This document shows positions 22,031-34,735 of a DNA stretch of 64,000 nt, in pieces. This stretch comes from Lumbricus rubellus (lineage: Eukaryota; Annelida; Clitellata; Crassiclitellata; Lumbricidae). The position numbers were made by a program, and so were the translations under genes. How positions within the stretch are numbered: the first letter of the stretch is position 1; the number at the start of each line of letters is the position of its first letter. The stretch lies in assembly GCA_945859605.1 (NCBI GenBank), contig OX243817.1, positions 20,774,718 to 20,838,717 of the forward strand, written 5' to 3'. The notes under the pieces were generated by a model. It was not told where the DNA came from. It was given only the letters and a program-made list of their open reading frames with translations, and did no database searches.

Positions 22031-24100
22031 ATATTATTTTTGCATCACATGAACTGTTATAATATACCATGAAAAAGTTTACGACTATGTGATTATAATA
22101 GTATTATTTGCTATTTTAATAAATGACACAATCAAAAGTATTATAATGGATTTGATTTAATATTAATACTTGTGCAAATACTAATTTTGCAACTAAATGG
22201 CTTCTCTCCAGTGCTATGTTTCAAATTTCAGACTCAAAATTTAAAATGTTTTGTTTCCTTGAACACTTAGTAAACAGCATCATTATTACGTAAGCCTACA
22301 TTGTATTTTCATTCTATTGCATTGTACTCTATCCATAAATTTATGTAACGCCTCTCGCAGTGCACACTGATCAGGGGCGCTAAGCACATGGCTACCCAAT
22401 TTTGGCATTTTGGTAGTTCCTGCTTGGTTTGTGTACCATTTGTAACAATTTCTGCTAATTGTATCTTGGTCAGCAATTCAGGACCGTCTTGGGCAATAGA
22501 GATAAGCTATTAAGCTGATTGACTTGCAACAAATTGGCTATAGGCTAAGCCGCTATAAGGCCGGGCCTAAGTTTACTTCAGCAATTATTCATTGTCATTA
22601 TAGTCCATTACCAGCAGAACTGAGTTGCTGAACTTGATAAAATAAAGAAATTATTTTAATTATAAATATATTTATTGAAATCTCAAACCGCTCTTTAATC
22701 ATCTACATTACAATGTGGACGCGCCCCAAAAATTATTGTAAGCATAGGCCTATTCATTAAGTCCTAGACCACTCTTTTCAGCAATCCCTTCACTGAAATA
22801 TAGGCCTTTATGAAAATGACAATTTAAAGAGCATGAAGATGCGCTATACAAAATTTCTGAAATTTCTTAAATAAATAAAGTGCTGAAATTGCAATGCGGA
22901 AATAGAAAAAATTCTTATGGGGAGGGCGCATCCCCCCACAAACCTTGCCCATCTCAGAAACCTTCATTCCTCAGAGGAATGGGCAAGATAACATATTGTC
23001 AGGCCCAGAAAGAGGGGGGAAGAAGATGGATTGAGCCCGGCTGCTTAGGGGGGGATAGAAGCCCCTGGTGACACTTAGGCCTAATGTACTTGTGCTCTGA
23101 ATGTTCTAAAAGCGAAGCAAACAAAGTTAGTGGCAATGTTCAAAAGAAACAAATGGGTTAATGTGCAAAAATAAACACACGCAACTTAATCCGGGCATAC
23201 TATTATTATCCCATTAGGGATACTGTTTTTCGTGACAACGGCGCTTGTGATTAGTCAAATCTTAATAATTAAGGGCTCTTGTAAACCACACTCGCGAAAA
23301 CACTGTAAATTTTGAAGCCTATAGCTCGAGATCACGCGAACCGGCTTCCACAAGACTCCACATCCTTTGATGGATGCAGCACAAACACGCACACACATAT
23401 AACAGCTCAAACACTCACACGCACAAACACACACACACACAAACACATAGAAGCAGCGTCTCTTTCTCTCTCTCGCATTGCACACTTCTTATCTGTGGAA
23501 GTTCTGCCTAAAGCGCTTACTAGTAGGCCTACTCCGGCCTAGAATTTTCAAGCCTTCACACAGCCATCGTGCCTACATGCATTGGTCGTGAGTCTCGTGA
23601 CCTTTCGGGTCAGACGGTGTAAACTATGCCTTCCAGCGCTGCACCACCACATGACCACAGTTACTGGTCTGTTCCATGTGCTATTATAAGCGGGAAACCA
23701 GATCCACTCCTCTTTCTTTGGTCCACTTATAATGGCATGCTCGTGATGGCCGCCACGGACAGTTGAGGGATGATGCCTTTTCATCGGAAGGATGTCAGAG
23801 CTATGAGAGCAACAGGAAACTGGCTTCAACCGTAAGATGTCATTGCTTCAACCTGCCCAATGGGATGGATAGCATGCTCGCTGCCTGGCCCTGACCTTAC
23901 GCGTACGCACACGGTTGTATTTAAAAATACCGCATACCGCGGTTGCATCTATAGGCTACAACCATCGATGGCTACAACACGTGTACGTCGTGTAGGCTAT
24001 AGATAGGATGCAGCTCCAATTCCTTAGATGTATCCCGGACAATCTGTAGACGATTCTACAAGCAGCTTATAATTAACGTCGCATAAATTAATTATAGCGC
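22031..24100. other. Gene-free stretch with simple repeats
   Basis: No gene was recognised. It contains a GC-rich patch near 22918-23070 with several G or C runs, and a (CA)n-type run at 23380-23450. At 23560-23830 a more balanced-composition block has 93 open codons on the minus strand (23548-23829); I could not assign this to any family. Confidence 0.45.
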
Positions 24101-24104
24101 TTTT

Positions 24105-24303
24105 CATTCATCATCATCATCATCATCATGACATCATCATCATCATCATCATCGCAATCACCATCATCATCATCATCATCATCATGACATCATCATCATC
24201 GCAATCATCATCATCATCATCAATTCATCATCATGCATCATCGCAATCACCATCGTTCTCATCATCATCATCATCATCATCATCATGACATCATCATCAT
24301 CGC

Positions 24304-24390
<87 letters not shown>

Positions 24391-24500
24391 GCATCATCGC
24401 AATCACCATCATCATCATCATCGCAATCATCATCATCATCATCATCGCAATCACCATCATCATCATCATCATCGCAATCACCATCGTTCTCATCACCGAC
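24105..24500. repeat. Long compound (CAT)n microsatellite
   Basis: About 400 bp of CAT/ATC triplets broken by CGCAATCACC spacers, including an uninterrupted run of about 80 bp at 24305-24390. The apparent poly-His, poly-Ile, poly-Ser and poly-Asp/Met frames are read from the repeat and are not genes. Confidence 0.95.
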
Positions 24501-25479
24501 TCGCACCACAACCGCAAGACTGCTAATAAGCTTAACTGGTGCACCATATTACGCAGGGCCTAAAGTACAGAGCTGCCATTCTGAGCCTTATCTGAGGCAG
24601 CAAAGCTCCAGGAATAGAAACGAAGTTTAATGGGAAGATGGTGAACAACAGTGATATACTGACGAAGATAGGGCGGCTAGAAGGAATGATGTCGTGGGAA
24701 CTAGGCCTATACGGGAATAGCCTAATAACGTATTTAAATTTATTATTATTTATATAAAGAAATCTGACATTGTTAATGTCTAAGAATTATTTGCACTTAT
24801 AGCCTACTGCCACTTAGCATCACATTGAGATTCCGAGATCAGTTTCTGTGTTTTGTTATGGTTCCTCATAAATTGTAAATATTTACTTGCTAGGTCTAGC
24901 TAGGCTATTCATTTCAAGTACCAACCCATTTACTTGAAAAGAGCAAGCAGGTCAGGGTGGCACCATTATTCTTAACTGGGATACGAAATATAAAACCAGA
25001 GCACTGGTTTGAACTCCCTTATAATAATAAACTTCTAGCCTACATGTTTATGCAGTGAGCCATTGACTCGTCATGTTTACCTCTAGGCTCTAGGTAAGGA
25101 AGTCTAGGGTAGCCTATAAGACGCATCCAGGTTACAATCAACACCAGCGAGTCCTGTTGAGTGCGCTAACAAAGCATCTAACGTCAGCTATGCACGTGAC
25201 ATATAACTGACATAGTAGGCCTACATACATCAGCGACACGCTCACCAGCTGACAGACACGTGCGTGCGCCTTCCATGTGAATTTGGGAGAAAAGATCCCG
25301 TTGGATATATTCGACTGGACCGCGCGGGTCACCGCATTTGTGGTTCTCTTCGGTATTCGGTGACCATTGGGAAAGTATCTAAACGCATTTATCAGACGCT
25401 GCTATATAGAGTTACGATTACGTAATTACGATTACGAGTTGGGGACCACCTTTGAGTTTCGGAAGTTGGTATCGCGGAG

Positions 25480-25762
25480 TTTGGACCTCATGACGCCCGA
25501 CGGGCCTCAGCGATCAGCTGATTGAGGCGCGGCAGCTGCTGCCGTGCCCTGGCTGCTGCTGCTGAAGACGTTTGTTAAATCGGATAAAATAACAAAGAGT
25601 GGCGCAGACCGAGGAGTTAGTAGGTCTATAGGAGCTGTTACAATAGAATAACATTAAAGTGCGCGAAGATATGGAACTTGGAAACGTTTGAAACGAAAGT
25701 AGGAAACTGCCGAGGATATATCAATCGGAAAGGCATTTAAGATAACTGAAGGAAACAGGAAG
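25480..25762 (+). promoter_or_regulatory. Candidate CpG-rich promoter and non-coding first exon
   Basis: A locally GC/CpG-rich block (about 25490-25640, with CGCCCGACGGGCC and GCTGCTGCT repeats) stands out from AT-rich surroundings. It is followed by an exon-like end GGAAG and a near-consensus donor GTAAGT at 25763-25768. The SLC16 gene needs a 5'UTR exon, because its first coding exon starts with a splice acceptor one base before the ATG at 44181. This block is the best candidate seen on the correct strand, about 18.4 kb upstream. The link is inference and needs transcript data. Confidence 0.4.
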
Positions 25763-25989
25763 GTAAGTTTGAAGAAATTATTGAGTGGTTATCATTCTGT
25801 GTGCTGCGTTCTGGTGGCGATGATGCGAAGAAAGTTTTTTTGTAAGGTTGGTTGTGGAGAGGGAAGAGCTAGGTTGTTTATCTGTTGCGTGCATTTGGCT
25901 TTGCATAACAAATTAACAATGTGTAGGTTACCGTGGGACCGGGTAGGTTGCCGTAAATAGTTGCCACAAAGTAAACAATTGTAGTAGGC

Positions 25990-26375
25990 CTATATTCTAG
26001 TCATAAAGGATTAGACGCAGCACACCGCTCTATTAATTCCCTGAATTCTTTTAAATCTGCCTATAAAAAGCATTTACACAAGTCAGCTGACCTTATGTAA
26101 GATATAACTAAAATATATAGCCACGGTGTCGATAGCCTACTTGCTTTTACCTTGTTTCCTAACTTTGTCTTACCATGTTGAGGATGACTAGATAAACTTT
26201 AGCTTCTTCTCCTCACGAGTCGATTCAACTCATCCCTTGATAATCCTACACTCTGATGCATATTTAAATGTATCTAACCATATTTGGCACTGCATTCATT
26301 ACTCTAAATGTGCAATGTGAATTGTGGAATGTATATATTGAATAGATTCGAATAAATTTGATTTGATTTGACCTA
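25990..26375 (+). mobile_element. 3' fragment of a non-LTR retrotransposon (LINE)
   Basis: At about 26004-26098 a plus-strand frame reads INSLNSFKSAYKKHLHKSA before a stop, which fits the extreme C-terminus of LINE ORF2 proteins. The 3' end at 26350-26372 has repeated TTTGA units, a common LINE tail. The copy is 5'-truncated. Confidence 0.5.
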
Positions 26376-26459
26376 TGAGTAGAAATAATGCTTGGTTGGC
26401 TAAGATTACGAACAGGCTTTCCTCATAGCTAACCATTTAAGGGGCCTCTCTTCTCTCTT

Positions 26460-26725
26460 CTTATCTGCAGATGTTTTGCCAAATCACACAAACTATATAT
26501 AATGTCTTATGCACTCGTGTAATCAACATGTAAGTACATGTGTAATCAACATACACAGCTGTTTTTAAGGAATTTTTGCAGTCAGTATACTTATCATAGT
26601 GGAGTTGGCTAGGAGCTAAGGTGGAGCAGAAATCGCAACACAAATTTCTGCCCTGGCCGGGATTTCAACCTTCAACCTGTAGTTTGACTGTCCAGTACGG
26701 TTACCACAAGACTACTTCATAAGCA
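26460..26725 (-). mobile_element. tRNA-derived SINE, minus strand
   Basis: Minus strand from about 26725: TCTTGTGGTAACCGTACTGG resembles an A-box arm, and GGTTGAAATCCCGGCC near 26670-26655 is a good B box, with tRNA-like spacing between them. A non-tRNA body follows. This is taken as a SINE head rather than a functional tRNA because no full cloverleaf is evident. Confidence 0.55.
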
Positions 26726-27377
26726 GATAAACACACCTTGAAAAAGATATATTGAGACTGGATATGCATCTGTGGCTGTTAGCTAGCTGGCCACTAGAAA
26801 TAGAAAATAAAAATAGCAAGTGCCATGTGATAATGAAATTTGCATATGGAGGATTGGAGGCATATGTTGGCATTCGTGAACAGTTGCCATAGGTTACTTT
26901 AACAAATCAATTTTTTTCAGTGAGGTTATGCAGTGCACTGAGCTTCAAACTTCAAACTGAAAATTAATGTGACCAGGCCAATTTGTATCTGGTCCTGCTG
27001 AATATGTATCTGTGGATATTGCTGGCGTGGAAGCCTGCAGGTCTATAATGGACATATTATTATAATTCGTGTTTTGACATGGAAATAGTTGCGCATTATA
27101 AATTGTGTTAAGTGTGTACCATACCAATGATACCATGCAGTTGTATCTGTGTTAACTTTATGTTCTCCTGCACCCAGTGGAGTAAGTGTTCTACAATTGA
27201 TTTGTGGTGAGTGTTAACACGACTGTAGAGATGGAGACCGCTATTGCTGTAGCAGCAGCAGCCGGTGTAGTATATGCTAGGGAGCTGCGTTGTTGCTTCG
27301 GCCTCCTCATCCCTTATTTCTTGATCCCTGTGGCCCAGGCTAAGTGGGTCAGTAGATCTCCAGTCATACAAGCATCC

Positions 27378-27817
27378 TAAGGCCTAAAAAAAAATGTTGT
27401 GTTTCCGGTAACAGAGCTAAAAAAAATTGGGTAGGTAGGTCGGAAAATATTTTTATTTTGTAAAATATTTTTATGCAGTGACTATCCGAAAAAAGTATAC
27501 CCCACTAGTCTTTTTTGCACGCTGAAACAAAGTACGTGTTCTAAGCAAGTATAAACTGCCTATTTCCCGACTGTCTGCACCTAAAACTGCTCTAGAAACA
27601 GTCCTATTAATTTCATTTTGTTGACGTCTCTTATGTTATGTCAATACAAATGTTAAAAAAATATTTTTTGAAAAAAAATTTAATTTTTTTTTAAAAACAA
27701 ATTTTTTTTTGAAATTTTTTTTTTAATTAAATTTTTTTACAAAAATATTTGGGTCGCGGCCGTAAAAATGGGTCGGTCGGGTTACCGGAAACACAACAAT
27801 TTTTTTTTTACGCCTAA
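27378..27817. mobile_element. MITE, 440 bp, GTTGTGTTTCCGGTAAC termini
   Basis: The left end at 27378 (TAAGGCCTAAAAAAAAA, then TGTTGTGTTTCCGGTAAC) and right end at 27817 are inverted copies over about 35 bp. The inner parts repeat GGGTAGGTAGGTCGG or GGGTCGGTCGGG next to long A and T runs. No protein is encoded. The superfamily was not determined. Confidence 0.75.
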
Positions 27818-27819
27818 CA

Positions 27820-29745
27820 CTCCTATTATATGATTATGGCCTGTTCCTTTCACACATGGGAAGACAAATGCATGCACATATGCCATGGGTGTGTATATAT
27901 CTATGAAAGAATAATATATATATATATATATATAATATGTATATGAATACTTGTGTGTAATATTATATACATGTATAAATATTATATATATTTATGCATG
28001 ATGTAATAATTAATGTAAGTTAAATGGAGGTATTTTAGGTCAGTCAGAAATGTGCTGTCAGTATTGATTACTATTTATTTTATTTAACCACTTATTATGC
28101 ATCCAAAATATTTAAATTTGAAATCTAAGATGCATAATTATGGATTCTTGTTTTCCAAGATGAGCTATTCAAAATGCAAATGGATGCTTACTGTCGTCTG
28201 ATTTATTCAAAGGCATTAATTGAAAAACAAAACAAGTATTAAGATCATATGGGTTGTGGCAGATCAGGTGATTTAAACGCTCATAACTGGCAAGTCAGGT
28301 GTTTCTTAGCAGTTGGCAATTCACAGATGAAGATCACAGCAGCCAGCAGCACATGATCCCATTACTGTATTTGACCTTGTTGTCGAATGCAAAAGTTGAT
28401 GAGATTGGATTTAGCAGTGTCGCAGAGAATATCAAAGAAATCTGGCCGTGGAATTGTTCAGTGCTTGAAATAAATATAGACCTTGAATGTAAATATACAT
28501 TTTTGCATACACAGGGATTATATGTCTCAGCCATTTTCAATTAATTGGTCTGGTGAGATATTTAATCACAGCTGATTCCTCTATTTTCAAGGGTGCCACA
28601 CCCTTTAAGCCTGAGATTAAATGTCTTAGATGGCTGCAATCGGATGGTGAACCCGCATGCTCTGTCATTGGCTCAAGGACAATATATATATTTATATATA
28701 TAAAAATTATATACATATTTTATATACATATATATAATTTTATATAATTATATTATATATATTCTCCAACCAATGTTGCTTACTAGGCTAGTTTGTAATA
28801 TGTAACTTATGTGAATACCTAATGTTACCTATTCGTTTTTGTAACTTCATTGAAATCCAGAATCATTGATGTTTGGAGAATATTTTAGTACCCAACATAT
28901 TCAGAAGCACGTAAAGGAGAGTTGGCTTCAGCCTTGGTCAATGCTTGGAGCAGTCAGTCTCAACAAGTCCAAGGTCACCAGTGGGAGGGATTTCATATGG
29001 TTCATTGTCTTTAAGAAGTTATTTAGAGCTTTAATCTCCAAGAAAATTGGCGGAGAGAGGGAAAAAAGGTTGTAGCCTTGTAGGTGCAGTCTTATAAAAA
29101 AAAAGAGTCCACATGCTGAGCTGCTTTCATGCATAGGGTTCTTGTTACAAGTGCAATTTGGTAATGCTGCTTGATTTTCTTTAAAGGATAATTAAAAGAT
29201 AATAATTAGTCTGGATTAATTGTGATGAAGTCAAAGACAGGTATCGGTTTCTGTGTTCCGAGGCCACTTATGATCTCTTCATCCATCTACTCATTTTATA
29301 TTATTATGTACTGCTGTTTTTATGGCTATTGTTTGCAGAAGATTCAACTCTTCCCCTCCTTCCCTCCCCTCCCTGCTGGCAATTACCATTACCAATACGG
29401 CCATATCTGTCATTAGCAGATTAATCATATAATTTTTCCTAATCATCTTAATGTTAACGCTTTGCTGACCCACCCCACACCCCCTCCCCGTAAGTCACAC
29501 TGTGGCACTTCAATTGTTTATCTGCTCTATTTACAGGGTGACAGTTTTACCCTCCACTGCATCCCTTGCCTTACCTCCCCCCCACCCCACACACACACAC
29601 ACACACAAACACACCATGTGACATCCTTGTCATTTGAGAAAACACTGGCAAGGGTCACAGAGTGCCTGTTCAGTGTAAGCACATTTTAAAACCAATGTCT
29701 CTAAGCTGTGTGCTAGCCATCCTGTAGACCAAGTGCAGTTGTGTG

Positions 29746-29785
<40 letters not shown>

Positions 29786-31600
29786 CGTGCGTGCGTGTGC
29801 GTTGTGACTAGGGGCATTGGCCAGAAAGGTTAGACTTGAAGTCTAAGGCTTTAAATGAGTTGTTTGCCCTGGCTGTCTTTCAAACAGTTCCCTCCAGCCT
29901 AGCCTACCCAGTTTTTCAGCAAGGGTTGTTTGGAAGTTGTATATTTAGACTAATGGTTGTACTAAAATGCTTCTATCTTTGTATGTGTATAGGACAGATT
30001 CTGATTATGTTGTTTATGGGATGATTCCAAAATCTAGTCCTTGCTCGTCCTATATGGATAGATTTACCAGAGGAGAAAAATGTGTCAACCTTGGTATTTG
30101 TCATGCTTTGCCAGTGTTTGCCTTACGCTGACCTATATTCATGGGTCTACGCTATACTTTTAAGAATACTTTTAAGAAGGAGATCGGTCCCTTAAAGCCG
30201 AACCAAAAAGACATGCCATGGGCATGAACATTGAACACGTAGCCAATTTTAAAAACTTATTTTTAACCCTTTTCTTGAAAGTCCAGTGGCCTATCCTTCT
30301 CTCCTTACTACCTGATATTGCTACACTGGGTATTTATAACGACTTACAGTACTGAATAGAGTAAAACTAGTAATCAGGACCTAACAAGAGCAGTATGCTG
30401 TATAAAGGTTTGTGAATTCATCTGCTTACATTAGGGTGTTACAGCACTGTATTTACACCTTGTATGAGAAAGAGAGAGAGCAAGAGTAAGACTGTAATGC
30501 AATATAAGAATATAGGGTCGTTATCTAAGAATAAAAACTTGAAGTTAACATTCACTTAATAATTAAGAAGTGGTTAAGAGGAAACTGACCTAGCATTAAA
30601 AAGTCAGCAAACATCCTGAAATTTATAGTCTTTATTAGGTCTGGTTCTGGTAATAATAATAATAATCTCGTCTGCCTAGCTTTTATGGTTTGCTGAGAAG
30701 TTTCAGAAACGCCTAATATGAATGGCTGAGGATTAAAGATGAAACCAAGGGCACCAGTCATGCCAAGGACCATCTTTATGCTATGCATCTATAGGTAAAA
30801 ATTGAAATGATAAACTGAAAAAGCATGAAAGTGTCTAGTGGTATAGTTGAGCATTTGCAATGAACACATAAGCCATGCTGTATTTCCTTAAAGTAAGATT
30901 TTTATTTCGAGGGGGTTCTTCACACTGGGAGTGCCTCTGATTAGGTTGTATTGTGAGAGACGATTTATAAATTCGTAAATATAATAGAATGGAAAAGAAT
31001 AAGAATGACGAAGGCTCCTACTTTCGCCTTAAACCATTAAGCATGATGAAAGTTATTTGACTTCACCAGTTGACCTTCTGGACACAGTGCCATACCCAAC
31101 CCACCTAGCCTGACATTGTCCCTTAAATGAGCGTAAATGTAATTGACGTTTAAACATCACTTGAATTCACGGTCTGGCAATAAAGGCACATTTACAATTT
31201 ACTGTTTCAAAAGCGTACGGCACTGTGCCCAGAAGGTCAACTTTTTACTGAGCATTTGAAGTGATGTTGATATGTTTGAAGTGTTCTGTCACAGGACGTA
31301 GAGGCAGTGATTTAATCTGCAACAGGCCTTCTAATTTTAGACTTGTGCCAATTTTCAACGTGTCTCTTTTTCGAGGGTTGCATGCTACTGTGCATGGTAG
31401 CAACAATCACTGTACCGTTATCATAAGTATACAAGTCCATGGCATACATTGAAACGCTTACTCCAGGGTGGGGTAAGGCATGCTGTATAATTTCATTAGA
31501 CGTGATTTAAAAGCAGACTATGCATGTGATGCAGTTATACATACTACTATTTGATGTGGACTTGTACCTTTATAGTTTGAAATACGGGTACTGTCCAAAT
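27820..31600. other. Gene-free stretch with microsatellites
   Basis: It contains (TA)n at 27912-27934 and 28680-28765, (CA)n at 29589-29611, and (GT)n grading into (GCGT)n at 29749-29798. A degraded SINE tail (GGGAGTGCCTCTGATTAG) lies near 30930. No exon with recognisable content was found. Confidence 0.5.
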
Positions 31601-31740
31601 TCAGGGACATAAAGCAACTCTATCCTCACAAACCCTGTGTAAGAAAGTATTGACAGATAAGGTAGGCCACCATATACAGGGCATAGTCCACTTTCTGCTG
31701 ATGCAGGATACACCATTGGATTGTTTTTCCACAGTAACTC

Positions 31741-31878
31741 AGAACAATATGATCTTGATGATGGTGGGGGTGGTGGTGATGATGATGATGATGATGGTGG
31801 TGGTAGTGGTGGTGGTGATGATGGTGGTGGCTGTAGCAGTGGTGGTGGCGACGACGACGACGACGATGATGATTTCTA
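31741..31878. repeat. Compound GGT/GAT/GAC trinucleotide microsatellite
   Basis: Blocks of GGT, GAT and GAC triplets in succession. Frames in both directions read as Gly/Asp or His runs and are repeat artefacts. Confidence 0.92.
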
Positions 31879-32142
31879 CAGTGCCATAACACAGCACATG
31901 CTGTCACAAGGGCACTCTTACATAATCCACACTTAATTGGGGTCTGCTAACCTGAAATAAAGAATGTGTCTTGTGTCTGAACGTAAATGACTTCAAAGGT
32001 ATTGCTGAAAGTATTGAAGATGGGAGATTACTATTCAAATACCTAGATCCAGGAACAGAGAATGTGTGGCTTTTAAAAACTTCTGTGCTTTCAGTTCACC
32101 ACCCCTTGCCTAGGTCACAAATACCTAGCTCTTGACCTAGAT

Positions 32143-32325
32143 TATGACATACTTAGTCTCTGGGTAGGCCTATTTGGTATAATTCTATAGACATGGAATG
32201 TAAAATATGATGAATATGATGCCATACATAAAATATGATGACATACTTATTACTTAGTCTCTAAGTAGGTCTATTTGGTATAATTCTATAGTCATGGGAT
32301 CTAAAATATGATGCCATAAATGTGC
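32143..32325 (+). repeat. Imperfect tandem duplication of about 95-105 bp
   Basis: The segment with ACTTAGTCTCTGGGTAGGCC and TATTTGGTATAATTCTATAG (from about 32150) recurs from about 32250 with small changes. The first copy has TAGGCCTA and the second TAGGTCTA, so the duplication either lost or never had the palindrome. Confidence 0.75.
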
Positions 32326-32456
32326 AATGCAAATAAAATATTATAAGCAGAGGTTAAGCAGTTGGAATGTAACAGAGGATTAGTGACATACTGACATTAG
32401 AAGTGTTGGGAAAGATTGTTCAAGGAAGTTGGGTATTAAGAGAGGTGGAATTGACC

Positions 32457-32516
32457 CTCCAGTATCAGAGAATGACCTTCGTTTTGAGCTACACCTACAC
32501 CCTGGAACTCTACCAG
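32457..32516 (+). repeat. 60-bp perfect direct repeat, left copy
   Basis: Identical to 42297-42356 over 60 bp (starts CTCCAGTATCAGAGAATGAC, ends GAACTCTACCAG). The right copy begins exactly where the proposed LTR ends, so this is read as the element's primer-binding/leader region. Confidence 0.9.
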
Positions 32517-32541
32517 AGATGATAGTAACATAGTTGAAACT

Positions 32542-32919
32542 ATGGGAAAGTGTTATGAGAATAAACCATGGTACAGAAAGACCAATGGTAATGAATCTGT
32601 AAGGGAACAGAGAGAAACTGGTGGAGTGCACCATGATGAGAATAAGTGGAGAGGTAGAACATGGAATGACAGAAGGTGGTCATATCCTGTAGATGTTGTA
32701 AACAAAGGAGGTAATAGTGATAACTATTATAGGAGAGAAAATGAGTCACTGAAAGGAATCAGATGGAAGACTTATGGAGATATAAATAGGTACAGATGCG
32801 AAGAAATGAATAATAGGGATTCAGAGATCCAAAATGGTAGTATATTAATGAGAAAGCCAGAAGTAAAACATGGAACTCATGTGTGGACCAGACGAGTGGT
32901 CAAAACAAGAGAAGAATAG
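32542..32919 (+). pseudogene. Basic gag-like frame of the outer retroelement
   Basis: An open frame of 125 codons, rich in Arg, Lys, Asn and Glu (pieces such as ENKWRGRTWNDRRW and DNYYRRENESLK). It begins 25 bp after the 60-bp leader, where gag should start, and precedes the RNase H piece on the same strand. No zinc knuckle is present and no family match is certain. Position and composition suggest a Gag remnant. Confidence 0.35.
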
Positions 32920-33145
32920 ATGTAAAAGTGAGTTGATAAGTGTGTATATAGGTAGGATGGATAGTTAAGAAGATTGTAAATAAATAAAAGTTGAGTTTAA
33001 GTTAAGTTGAGTTGTTTAATTAAACAGTTGTGAAATTTATGAGTAGCTAAGAAGTGAAATGGAAATTAATTCCGCACAATGAGGAGAGTGAATCATCAAT
33101 CTATAATAAAAAAACAGTATTGATTAAGTAGATGAGTTTTATTTA

Positions 33146-33772
33146 ATGAGAGTTGATATAGAAACAGTAGCATGCATATCGGCAATAGTACATGACGATA
33201 AAGATGGTGAGAATGAAGAGGAAGAAATATTGAGTTTATATGTGAGTAAACAAAAGGAATTGATGGCACCGTTGAGCGACTTGACTAAAAAGTTAGCTCC
33301 TAACAATGTTGAATGGAATCAAGAGTTAGGTGAAAGTTTTAAGCAGTTGAAAGAAGCACTAGCTAAAACACCCATACTTAGGTTACCAGACCTAGAGAAA
33401 GAATTTATAATACAGACAGATGCATCGGGAAAAGGGATAGGTTGCGTTCTGATTCAGCAGTATGAAGGAATAAACCACCCGATTGCATATGCGAGTAGAA
33501 AACTATTGGAAAGGGAAAGGCGATTTTCAGTTGAGGAAAGAGAATGTTTAGCCATAATGTGGGGAATCAGTAGATTTGATCGATATTTGTGTGGAAGAGA
33601 GTTTGTGATCGAGACTGACCATTGTGGACTACAGTACATGAAGGAAGGGAGGATGAAGAATGCAAGAGTCATGAGGTGGAGCCTTGCCCTTCAGAATTAT
33701 TGTTTTACAGTACGTTACATTAAGGGATCTAATAACGTAATGTCCGATTATTTAAGTAGAGGATTGACCTAA
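33146..33772 (+). pseudogene. Ty3/Gypsy RNase H domain (pol fragment) of the outer element
   Basis: 208 open codons. After an N-terminal stretch, PLSDLTKKLAPNNVEW and FKQLKEALAKTPILRLPD are the connection region. RNase H follows: QTDASGKGIGCVLIQ (catalytic Asp), PIAYASRKLLERERRFSVEE (catalytic Glu region) and VIETDHCGLQYM (catalytic Asp), ending YIKGSNNVMSDYLSR. The reverse-transcriptase palm (Y-x-DD) that should precede it is absent, and no integrase follows before the inner element. The frame is intact within the domain, so the deletion is not very ancient, but the polyprotein is not functional. Confidence 0.85.
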
Positions 33773-34034
33773 GATTTAAGTAAATCAATGGTGATACTAT
33801 AGGTAGATAAGAAGTAGTTGTGTTAGGTTGTGATGTTGTGTAAAGTAGTGTTACGGACTAGGGCTGAGCGAAAGTTCACCAGGATGCGAGTTTCAGCTCC
33901 AGTCGTTCGGGTATCGTGGAATTGTCCGCTGGATAAGGCCTTGGCGGTGAACCAAGGGCTAGCCGACTAGGCTTGAGCGTACTGGTTCGGAACAACAGGG
34001 GTCCCTGCAGAACCGGCCGTGGACCGGCGTCGAA

Positions 34035-34440
34035 GGCAGGACGGACCGTCCGTTCCGTCCCTGCGGCACCAACCGCGGACCGTCGTCGAAGCAGCTCCAA
34101 CCGCCGACCGTCGTCGAAGGCAGGACAGACCGTCAGTTCTGTCCCTGCAGCGCCAGGCGTGAATCGTAGTCGAAGTCGAAGGCAGGACGGACCGTCAGTT
34201 CCGTCCCTGCAGCACCAACCGCAGATCGTAGTCGAAGTCGAAGGCAGGACGGACCGTCAGTTCCGTCCCTGCGGCACCAACCGCAGATCGTAGTCGAAGT
34301 CGAAGGCAGGACGGACCGTCAGTTCCGTCCCTGCGGCACCAGGCGTGAATCGTAGTCGAAGGCAGGACAGACCGTCAGTTCTGTCCCTGCAGCACCAGCC
34401 ACAGACCGTCGCCGAAGGCAGGACAGACCGTCAGCTCTCG
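34035..34440 (-). repeat. Array of 56-84-bp hairpin repeats in the LTR (R/U5 side)
   Basis: Units begin GGCAGGAC at 34035, 34119, 34181, 34243, 34305, 34361 and 34417. Six carry a complete inverted repeat GGACGGA...TCCGTCC or GGACAGA...TCTGTCC around an 8-base loop, extendable to GCAGG/CCTGC with one bulge. Both arms change together in the variant copies (34119 and 34361). The array lies downstream of the proposed TATA box, so it would be in the RNA leader. Open frames across it are repeat-derived. The 5' LTR copy is at 40152-40557. Confidence 0.85.
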
Positions 34441-34735
34441 GCTTACTCGTTTTCCTCTATCTCGGTCTCCCTGCGCGTCGACCGTCGTCGTAGCCGCTCC
34501 GTCCGTCAGCTAGGTTGCGGTAGTCGGAGGCCGCACCTCAGTCCCGTGAAGGAATACCCGAAGAGGCCGAGTTCAAAGCTCGAGGCTCAGGTTCAGGCTT
34601 TACTCCCCTCACAATAGTATCACTCAACAAACGTTTTACCGTCCGTCAAGCCAGATCATTTAGCCTGACTACTACGCGGTTTAGGCGTTCTTCACCAGGC
34701 CATTCGTCTGCCCCGCAACAGCGACACGAGCTTTC

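Noticed and set aside
23548..23829. 93-codon minus-strand frame in a GC-balanced block
   Set aside because: No domain, no matching splice context and no neighbour support; left unassigned rather than called a gene.
24182..24563. Poly-His, poly-Ile, poly-Ser and poly-Asp/Met open frames
   Set aside because: They are translations of the (CAT)n microsatellite in different frames and have no other content.
33973..34617. Two frames with Arg/Ser/Pro-rich repeats, present again at 40090-40734
   Set aside because: They follow the LTR hairpin array on the strand opposite to the element and exist only because the repeat lacks stops; both LTRs carry them.
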